Source: Chrysomallon squamiferum
Lineage: Eukaryota > Mollusca > Gastropoda > Neomphalida > Peltospiridae
DNA length: 64,000 bases
Assembly (NCBI GenBank): GCA_012295275.1
Contig: CM022672.1
Location: 17,814,394-17,878,393 of the forward strand
Reading direction: 5' to 3'
A program made the position numbers and the translations under genes. Below the pieces are notes generated by a model, which searched no databases, had not been told where the DNA came from, and saw only the letters and a list, made by a program, of their open reading frames with translations. This document shows positions 46,913 to 64,000 of this stretch, one piece after another; the stretch's first letter is position 1, and the number at the start of each line of letters is the position of its first letter.

Positions 46913-48687
46913 GATGACTGATTTGTAAATACTTAAAGTGTTCTTGTTTTTATTTTCTTACACTTGGTATATTCCCTTCACAAACATCAGTACATGCATG
47001 CATAAATACTTAAATATATTCTGTTGAAAGACAGCATATGGAATGGTAAAGCTAATCTAAATTATTTGGTAAATTTTGTCACTATCTCAACAATATGTGT
47101 AGACATTTCAGACAAATTCATAATCATTTTGGCAACAGTCTCCAAACTTGACAAAAGCTACAAAGATAATTTTTAAAGAATTTACAAAATTAATGGGTTA
47201 TGATAATATGAATACAAATTTCTCAAAAAAACCCCATTGAAAATGTTTAAAATTTTCAATTTGTTATTTATTTATTTATTTTTAATATTGGCAATAAATA
47301 TATCGAATGCTTTTTGACAAGATAAATTCAAACAAAATTCAGCAATGGAACTTAAAGAAATAAATTTTAAAATTGTTTACTGAATAAACAGGTGATGGGC
47401 CAGATTACTGAAGTTTGAAGTATGTTTGAAGACTCCAGATGTTAGAAATATCATTTAGGATAGAAACAACTTTCATTAAAAACACCAAAAAAAAAAAACC
47501 ATTTTATTCATTAATATTTTTAGGGTGGGGTTTATTCAGGCCTCAGGTGTAGTCCAAATGCCTGTATAGCCAGGCTGCCCCTGGTACATTATGAAGAAAG
47601 CAGGTTCTCTATTTAAGACAGTTAACTCTGTTATTTTGTTGTATTCTAGTTGAGAGTTGTTTAGAGACTGTAATCTTGAGTGTGGGACTGAACATGTCTG
47701 AGAAATGACACTGGAGGAGTAGTACTTTTTTATTTATTTTATTTATTTATTTATTTTTTTTAATTATTATTATTTTTTTTTTTATTTTTATTGTCAGTAT
47801 TTCATAACTGGTTTTTCAAGGTGTTTTCCCGTTCATGGTAAGGTGTATGCAAAATATTCCATTTTTGCTCAATTTTATAACACAAATACCATAGAGATGA
47901 TGCCAAAAACCAGCTTCCTTTCTAATAGTTATATTACAAAATCATCTATTAACTGCATGTACACACATACAAACATACACACTCATGCACACAAACCCCC
48001 TTGAAAAAACATACAGACACACACAAAGTGAGCCCCGAATATTCATTCAGACTTAAAAAACCTAATTCAGGCTGGAACAGGATGAAGTTTTCTATACACT
48101 GAAGCCAATGTCATGTTCTTCCAGCCTGTTTGTTCCTCTGTAATTATTACTTCTCATACTATTTCACTGAACTCGATATTCAATCCATGCAATTAAAAAT
48201 TTTTAAAATGGTAGAAAATACAACATATTTAAAATCATAAAATTTCCAAATGGTTTGAAAAAAAAAAAAAAAAAAAAAAAAAATAAATATGAAAAAATAA
48301 ATGTGCTGTTGATTATAAAACAAAATGGTGGCAGTCAAAAACCATTTTTTTAAATATATTTTTACAAAAGTATCAAAAGAAGATTAATTAAAACAAAACT
48401 CTAAAAAAAAATGTAGTTTTTTTTAAACTGAGAATATGTAAAATTTCAGCAGCTAATGATGACACATTACAAAGTACTTGATGTACTGTCTGGGTATTTT
48501 TTTGTTGTTTGTTTTATTATTTTTCAAGTTTCAGTAGTACTTGGTGCATGTTCATTTTATCACTTCAGTGTATATTAAGATAAACAATTTTGTACTAGAT
48601 CACCTAAAGTTTTTATTATTATTATTTTTTTTTAAATCTCTTAAATTATTTCTTTTGACACAACAGTCAATATTAAATACAAACTTG

Positions 48688-48692
<5 letters not shown>

Positions 48693-48722
<30 letters not shown>

Positions 48723-48772
48723 TGTATGTATGTATGTATGTATGTATGTATGTATGTATGTATGTATGTATG
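48693..48772 (+). repeat. TATG tetranucleotide repeat
   Basis: Nearly perfect repeat of about 20 units between the two genes. Confidence 0.9.
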
Positions 48773-51101
48773 AATGTATAATATAGTTCACAGTATTGTT
48801 GGTATTGTTCTGAACTGGCAATTTCACAGAACATGTACTTACGTATACAATTATAACAGCATCATAATTTGTTGTGAATTACGCTACACTGGAGATTATG
48901 TATCTATGTATTATTACAAACTCTCTATTAAAAATGAAATAAAATGATCTATAGAAATGAAATTAAAAGGTAGCCATATGGCAGTGCAATAAACCCCAGT
49001 CTGCTTGCAAATTCCATTGTTCTGCTTTAAAATGGAATTCTTTGAAAATATTTGTATGCTGCATTATAGAACTGTGACACACACACACACAAAATGAAAA
49101 GAAAAGATATATATATATATATATATATAAAAAAAATACAACTAGAATATTTTGTTACTGATAAAATATTTTACTCTGAATGGCTTGCTATTACAATCTA
49201 CGATGACATATTAAATGAAAAAAAGAAATAATAGTAATAAAAAAATAAAATATATAATAAATAAGACTGGCATAATTTGGTACTGATGAAATATTCAGCT
49301 ATTTAGAAAATTATTAGAACTATCAATAATTGCAGATTATGTGGGGGTTTTTTTTTTTTTTAATTGGTCGTTCAAGATTTATTGTAGATTATATTTGTTG
49401 TCTGAACTTGTTTGATTTCAGACCTTGTAGTTTATCTCAACCTACTGATCATTATTATATTATATATACATAAAATATAAAATTGTAAATAGATGAATGG
49501 ATGTGTTTATTTACTTATCACCATTAAAGAAACTGCTGTTTTCAGACTATAGTTTTAGATGTACAGAGGAGAGAATAAAATGTCTGACATTGTTTTTATT
49601 ATATAAATGTTCAAAAGGGACGTTTCTTGTCTGTGAACATTTATTTCCATAACGTTGTTTCAATTATAGACTGGTTTCATAATGTACAGTATCATATTTC
49701 TTTAAATATTTGTTTTACAATACCAACCCATATTTTATCATTTCATGTTAAAATAATACATAAAAATCACAGGATGTCTGCTGAAAATTCCACATCACCT
49801 CATTATGCTGTATACATGAAATGGCAGCAAAAAACCTTTACATTCACCTTCCTGGAACAACAACAACAACAAAAAAACCCCATCAAAATGGCATAATATC
49901 AGCTTTGTGATGAATCATCTATTGTGCACTGTCTGGAATGGGAAAATTTTCTTTAGGTTCATTAAGAAGGAACAATCCTTTGACCAGTCTAATTTGAGGC
50001 ATAGGCATATCTACTGAAAATAATGCTGTATGGCAAGCACTGAATTTGGAACCCTCTTCAAACATTTGGCACCCATTTTTTTTTCAGATAACATCACCAC
50101 AAAATCAGCTCAGAAATACCAGTCTCCTTTAATACATAGTGCTCAATGGCAGCCACTCTTCAAGTGGTGCCCAAGGCATGTGTGCTATTTACCTTACTGT
50201 AACTATGCCTCATACTTGAGCTCAGTATTCTATCATGTAAACTACAACTGCTTTTGTAATAACTTTATTAACACTAAATCATTTATTACCAATTTCCCAT
50301 TGGACAATAATAGTGATACCAAAATTACTTAATGTTCAGAAAGAAATTAAATAGTTTGAAGGAACAGAAAAACAGTATAAAATGTTGTTAATTGCACAAA
50401 TGTTTTAGACATTCAGATTTATATTGAAAACGCTTATTATTCAGAAAAAAGATACAAGTTGTATAGAAAAAGCAGTTACTTAGTCTGTAATTAGCTGTTA
50501 GCATTTAGAAATATTTACAAGATTCAGTTCTGAATATTCAAAAAGAAGTTAAACTGTGTAGAAAAAGTAATGATTTATCCCATAATTTTCTATTAATATT
50601 TAAAGAGGTTTAAAAGGTTCTAATCATAATAACATTTACATTTTATGTTTGCTCGTGATAGTTTTAGATGTGTTACCATGAATAATAAATTAGTTTAGTG
50701 CATATAATAAACATAGTATAAACACTGTCAATTTTACATATTTTTTTAAATAAAGTATTTATAATAATAATAATTAATAAATAAATAAAATATAAAATAA
50801 ATAAATAAATAAAAGTAAAAAAAAAAAAAAAACATTAAAAACCTAAATAGTTGATTGATTACAGTTTTATATTTTTGTTTATTATTATATATTAATATAT
50901 TCTTAATTTTTGTTTTTGTTTAATTTTTTTTACATTGTTATTGAATTTAAGGAAATTTCATATTTTTATATTTTTGTTTTAAAATATTTACATCTTTTGA
51001 GTGGAAACTTGGTTAATATTATTTTTTGTTTAAACCTTAGTTTATGGTTAAAAAAAAAAAAAATAATAATAAAAAATTTTATTAGCAACTTTTTTTATTA
51101 T

Positions 51102-51105
<4 letters not shown>

Positions 51106-51140
<35 letters not shown>

Positions 51141-51170
51141 ATAACTAAATAAATAAATAAATAAATAAAA
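51106..51170 (+). repeat. AACT/AAAT tetranucleotide repeat
   Basis: About nine AACT units pass into AAAT units. Confidence 0.85.
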
Positions 51171-51645
51171 TAATTAATTAAATTAAATTAAAAATAAAAA
51201 AATAACAGTAGGTGGACCTTGATTTTTGAGACCCTGAACTTTCATTTGTTATGAGTCCTTTGCACCCAGCAACAAGGGTCAATAACCATTGTTATCTTCT
51301 TCAGTGAGACTGTTTCATAATACAATCACAACACATTTTTTTTATAATTTAATCAAAAACCTCTCAGATTTGGATTAAAATTGCAACATTGAACTTTCTC
51401 ACATGTCAAAGTCCCTGGTATGAATAAACATTTTTTTATAGTTCTCTTATTTATGATGGATGAAATTAGGTAAATGTTTTTTACATTCATGATACATCAC
51501 ACAATAATGAAATAATACATTGAAAATGCCACAGTCAGTATAATGTTTCATTTTTAGATGCATGTATGACTACAGGATAAAATCAGTCCTAGGACACATC
51601 CAGGCATACATGCTCTAAGTTTCATAGTTAATCCTCCTCTGAATA

Positions 51646-51912
<267 letters not shown>

Positions 51913-52756
51913 TGCAGGTACTGAAACATTTACCTGGCTTATAGAAATCTGGAAAATAGAGAAAATTGGCTGTTTTTTTTTAAATGGCTACTTTCCTCAA
52001 TGCCTCTTCAAATGGATGTCTTGCTGAGTGTGGGTGATCAGATATTTTGTGTTTAAGTTTACTCTTATTTTCACATATTATCAAGTCTAAAAGAGTGTTC
52101 AAGTAAAAACTGAACTTACTAGTGAAAAGTATTCTGCAAAAAGGTATTATAAGAATTGTATGTGAATTAATACAGAGAGATCAAAATATATCCTGCTTTA
52201 TAATTTTGTTAATTTGTATCTGTTAAATACAATTTCATTCTTTATTTTTTGTTACCTGTAATAATAATAATTTTAGTAAAATGAATAACTGGAAAATTTT
52301 AAAAAAAAAAAAAATATGTTAAGTATTCTTAAAAGGTGCAATTCATTTATAAAATATTTCAAAAAATAATTTTTCAGTTTGGATTTTCTCCTTTTTCAAA
52401 TTATCTTTAATTATTCACTTACTCAGATTTTGCTGTGAGATTAAGATTCAGTTTTGTCTGACTTAGATGGAGAAAAAGTATATAGAACAATAAAAATAAT
52501 TATTAATTTTATGATAATATCTCGTTTCTTTGGGGCTTTTTTATGTATTACTGGAACTGTATATAGCTTACTGACAAACTTTTAATTTTATAAATATTCC
52601 AATTATTGGCAATTTCATGTATATATATGAATACATAATGTTTTTCAGTTTTAGATAAATACAGATAATATATTTATAAAAATAAGATTACAAAGATAAT
52701 AAGACTGAATTTAAAATGTTAACTTGAATGATTTTTTTTTTTTTTTTTTTCTATAG

Positions 52757-52874
52757 TTCCAGCAGACAGTTGAAAAGGACATATGTACATTTTGATGCTG
52801 CTACTTACTATTGCCTTTCACAATGAAAAGAGACTAATGCTTTCATTGGTTACTGTTTTGTGAGGTGAAATAAA
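52757..52874 (+). other. Candidate alternative terminal exon on the plus strand
   Basis: A strong acceptor (about 18 T, then CTATAG) precedes TTCCAGCAGACAGTTGA, and AATAAA lies at 52869-52874 with GT-rich sequence after it. In the phase leaving the TIA1 exon at 30281 it would read VPADS and stop. It would give a transcript running 12 kb past the normal last exon. Signals only; it may be fortuitous. Confidence 0.2.
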
Positions 52875-55800
52875 TTTATATAATAGTAATGCAGTTTTAC
52901 TTCAAGCAAGATTTGTGTGCCAATTTGTTAGAGCATGTAATAGTGTGTGATATTGAAATTATATATAAAAGATCCTTTGTTGATGTTTGAAAAAAAGAAA
53001 GAGAAAAGGAGTAGCCCATTTCATGATGGTGGTTATAAGAAACTGCTTTAACTAGATTCTTTATCACAGCCAATTCATGTTCCTGATTGGATTTTGTCTC
53101 ATTTCAAACAGAGTTAGATTATTTTAGAAAAGTATATATATATATATAAAACTGTCATGATCATTTGAAAATTGTGTACCAACACCTAATAAAGTTAAAG
53201 TTCACTTTTTAAATTAGTATAAAAAAGAAACAGAAAAAGGAAACTCAACCATGTAATTTAAAAGAATGGAGAGGGGTAAAAAAAAATATATAATCCATTG
53301 TAATGTAGTATCTTGAAGTAAATCTTCTAAAACAATGTATTTAAATCTTGGTCACATATCAATCATATTTTTTACTCTATCACTGTAAGAATTTGTTAGT
53401 AACCAATGTTACTAGATAAAAATGCAAAAACAAAAAAATTAAAAAAAAATAAAATAAAAAAGATATTAAATAATAAGTTAAGCAAAATTAACATAACCTG
53501 TTTTTCATTGTCATATTAAATAATAACGAAACAAGAAATCTTACTTTTTTAAACATTTGAGAATTATTTAGACATTATTTTTTGCTCTCTATTCAAAAAC
53601 AGAAAACAAAACAAAAATTTGTTTAAACATTTTATTGAGTCAATACCCAATGAGCAGACAGACACAGAGAAAAGATATACTGGAGAAAAAAAAAGTGGCA
53701 AGGCAGGCAGGCAGGCAATACATTCACTGTTGGATTTAGACAAAAGAGTGAATTTTAAACAGCTACAGAGTGACATTAATCATTGGCTTGCTCTCTTCAG
53801 TGGATTGTGGCTGGCAAATGTTTTGAAGATGAGGATGAAATTTTTTTTAATGTTTTTTTTTTTTTTTTTTTTTTTTTTCAGAATACAGAAATTGATTTGT
53901 TGTATGAATGGAATTTGTGTCCAGTACAACTGATAAAGAGTAGTTCATTAATTAGCAGTTACATAAACATTTTTTTTTTTTTTTTTTTATCTACGAATGA
54001 TAAATAATCCTCTTTTTTTTTTTTCTTTCTTTCTTTTTTTTTTTTTTTTATTTTGAAACAAATTGTTTCCATCTTAGTCTTTTTTGTTAATAGTAATGAA
54101 ATCAAAACATTTGTCATTTGAAGCAATTTCTTTACATATTTAATACTGAAAACATAATAACAAATTACCAGTTATGAATATTGAATTTAACTTGTTAAAA
54201 TAGAAAAAAATAATTTAAAACTGTCGACTTTAATGAATAATTAATTCTTGAAAATCTTTACATATTTTGTTAAGCAAATAATCTGAATTCACGTATCTCA
54301 GAAAACCTAATCTGAATTTGAACCTCTGTAAAATTCTGATTATGAACATACGGTTTCACAAAAAATAAAAAGTTAATTTTCCCATTTTCACCACTTATGG
54401 AATGACTTTCAAGCAGACTTTCAAAAAACCTACCATCAATAAAGGTGTCATTTGAAAGCAGATCTTTACAAATTACAACAATAAAAACAAAATATTATTA
54501 ACCTAATAAGTGGGGTATGAAACCTAATAAAGTAGATCAAAAATGTGTTGGGGGCATTGTTAAACATAACATTTATTTCTTTTTGCAAGAACACAGAGAC
54601 ATTCAAGCTTTTAAATCACTGACTATGTGTGTTTTAAATTAAAACTATTAAATCTCATTTTCATAAATGTAAAATGACAAGATAAAATATATTTAAAAAA
54701 ACTTAAGTTGACACTCATAAATGAATTTTCTCACTCTGCACAGGTGTTTTTGCCTATTTTAACTGCTACCAAAGCAGAATTAATAGCCTAAAAGAAAGAA
54801 AGAAAAACAGGAATATTAAAAAAAAGAAAAAAAAAAAGAGATAAACCTTCCAAAAAGCAGTATATTAATTGTAGAAACTGTAAAATGGTGTCAGTGTAAA
54901 TATTTGAAGAGGTCCACTGGTCTGTTCATTTAATGTCTGTTACACAACAGAGAAAAAAAAACCACCAAACATTTATTGTTGTTGTTGTTGTTTAGTAAAT
55001 CTATGGATATAAAACAGAATATGTTATAACCTTCAACATGTTACTGCCAATTTATTTCATTCTTTTTAACTAATAATAAATATATATATATATATTTTTT
55101 TAAATGTATGCATTTCATCATACAGCTTTGTTCTTTTGAATTATCTACTAAAAAGCAGTTAAAAAACATTCTCTACTCATTGTCTGTATTTTTTACAAAA
55201 ATTTAAACTTTCTACAATTTATATAAGAAAATATAATAAATAGAGAAAAAAATAAAACAATAAAATAAAACAGAATTATCACTAATGGCTGAATTCACAA
55301 AGCCTGCAGTGGCCTTATAAACATTTAACATTTAACAAGTATATTTACAATGCTTAAATATTAAAGAATAAGCCAATTTCATAAATCCCTCTCTTTCTAT
55401 TTGTAATAATATTGCTTGTTTTAAAATAAAATTATTTATAACAAAGCAGTCTTTTGTAAAATATTTAAAATCTGCACAGAAAAATTAACCACAAATAACA
55501 TTTTATCTCGTGAAAGGAATTAGACAAAAACATTTTTCTGTTTTTAATTTAATGCCTGGCATTTAATACCATTTTTTATTTCAAAATAATAGAAAGAGAA
55601 ATAATAATAATAAAAATAGTAATAATAATAATATATCCTCTGAATGTCCTGTGAGTAATAAATAACAAATATTTCTTTCAAATGAAAAGGAAAAAAGAAG
55701 AAATTATTTTCACCCATATATAAAATTTTTTAAAAATGAATAAATGTAAACAAAAAAAAAAACTAAAATTTCTTTTATTTATCTAAAAATAATTTAGGCT

Positions 55801-56280
55801 TATAGGTTATTTTGTTTTTTAAATGTCTGAAAATTGTAACATGTTTCAAGTATATTAAAATTAAAACAAGATATTATTTTTTGTAATACACTTTTAGCAT
55901 TTTCAAAAATAAACTGTTATTTTCAAGTTCTTTTCTATAACATGTAAACTCTTAATCATCACTGTTATAATTATTGTAATTACTATAATTATAATTTCAT
56001 CTCAAAATTCCATATCTTTTATCTATTTATTTCATTTGGTTCATTTTTATAGACATTAAAAGAATTAATCATTTTTAAATAGTAACAATTTGATTTGGTT
56101 AAAAATAAAATAAAATATCGTACCATTTCAGTGTAAAATTTAATTTCAATAAAAACAGATATACAAATATACATACATATGTATTTATTTGCTGCCTGAA
56201 ATGTGACATATGAAAAAGTGTCTTACCCCCCCACCCCCTTCTTCAGGAAACTGAATTAATTATTTATGTATATTCTTTAA

Positions 56281-56286
56281 TTTATT
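56281..56286 (-). terminator. Candidate polyadenylation signal of TNKS
   Basis: TTTATT on the plus strand (AATAAA on minus), about 860 nt after the TNKS stop. The minus-strand sequence that follows is G-rich (GGGGGTGGGGGGG). Other AATAAA hexamers occur nearby, so the choice is uncertain. Confidence 0.3.
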
Positions 56287-56858
56287 TTTTAGGTTACAAG
56301 CAAAAAGTAAACATCTTTCTCTTGATGTTTTCAAAAGAATGAATAATTAACAGTGGTTTTATTTTAGGAAACACACAACTATAAATATGTACAATGCTTA
56401 AACATGTGTTCAAGGAAAATAGGCTTAACAGACTGAGCTTTTAATATTTATAACAACAACAAAAAAGATTCACTATTGCAGTAACTCTTAAAAAAGCTGT
56501 GTGTTTTTTTTTATATACATAGTTAATTTAAAAAATAAGAATTATAGAAAATAATGTGAAATTTGGATATGTAGTTAATATTCTCTTTTTTAAATGTTCA
56601 TTTAAAAAAAATAACTGCTGTAAGTCCAAAATGTGGTTTTTGTTTTGTTTTTTTTGTTTTTAATAATTAAAATATGACTCTTAGAAATTACAGTAGGCAG
56701 TATATCACTTAAAAAAAAAAAAAAAAAAAAAAAAAACAAAAATAACCCACCATGTTTAATGGTTATTCACCCTAGCTTCAGAATATTTTTATGTTTGTTT
56801 ACCTCACGAACTAGAAAAATATTCACACACTTGACTAGAAGAGTGAAAGTTGAGACAG

Positions 56859-56904
<46 letters not shown>

Positions 56905-57141
56905 GAAAAAGTCTACACAGATAAAATACCCCACAACATGAACATCAGCTAGCTAAAGTTTCTTTGAAAGATACACAAAAAAACACAAAAGATAAACCCA
57001 AGACAAAACAAAACAACAAAAAAACCACTGTCCATACATCCATACATTCAAACTGTTTTTGTTGGGTTTTTCTTTCTCAAGTCAGTTAAGGTTAGGTTCA
57101 TTTGTACACATTATACACGAAGGAGATTCTTTGGCAATTTG

Positions 57142-64000
<6,859 letters not shown>

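Larger units (their letters stand above)
40594..46930 (+). other. TIA1: TIA1 3' UTR (extent inferred)
   Basis: The UTR starts after the TGA at 40591-40593. The near end is set by a signal at 42522, the far end by one at 46907; both are followed by GT-rich sequence. The UTR holds T runs, an ATT repeat (41310-41338), three degenerate 42-bp repeats (41377-41476), a T51 run facing A16 and A38 runs, Pumilio-type TGTAAATA sites (42015, 44032) and an ATTTA cluster (44215). No conserved ORF is seen. The true end needs transcript data. Confidence 0.55.

Noticed and set aside
48693-48772. Regularly spaced repeats checked as a CRISPR-like array
   Set aside because: Simple TATG microsatellite without spacers, in a eukaryotic genome.
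50030-50332. 100-codon plus ORF in the intergenic region
   Set aside because: No recognisable domain, no splice or promoter support, and composition like the surrounding AT-rich DNA.

Overview
The window is nuclear genomic DNA of an AT-rich animal. It has short exons with GT-AG boundaries and phases that chain exactly, kilobase introns, long poly-T and poly-A runs, and microsatellites. The protein relationships point to an invertebrate metazoan. A mollusc or other lophotrochozoan is plausible, but nothing in the sequence proves it. I see no prokaryotic, organellar or viral genes.

Two protein-coding genes are present and converge. From the left edge to about 46.9 kb, the plus strand carries the 3' part of a TIA1/TIAR-type RNA-binding protein gene. 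Ten exons between 3568 and 40593 encode the end of RRM1, complete RRM2 and RRM3, and a Q/G/Y/N-rich prion-like tail ending GYQSAQ. They add up to exactly 320 codons plus a stop. The start codon and most of RRM1 lie upstream of the window. The introns are up to 12 kb, T-rich on the sense strand, and hold islands of less AT-rich sequence. One of these, at 17758-17822, looks like a 65-nt poison exon. The 3' UTR has candidate polyadenylation signals near 42.5 and 46.9 kb, an AU-rich element, and an unusual U51/A16/A38 arrangement.

From 57142 to the right edge, the minus strand carries the 3' part of a tankyrase gene. Twelve exons encode the last ankyrin repeats, a serine-rich linker, the SAM domain and the PARP catalytic domain. 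All exons are in frame with each other, but the segment that should encode the FHGS histidine and the D-loop is not found between 59373 and 58445. Just upstream of that gap one PARP exon is partly duplicated, and the second copy is invaded by GT/GA simple sequence.

The roughly 10 kb between the genes (46.9-57.1 kb) has no recognisable gene. It holds microsatellites, a possible extra terminal exon at 52757, and presumably the tankyrase 3' UTR. TIA1/TIAR (translation, stress granules, splicing) and tankyrase (poly-ADP-ribosylation, telomere and Wnt regulation) are not members of one pathway, so their adjacency is probably just gene order. I found no tRNA, rRNA, CRISPR array or intact transposon.
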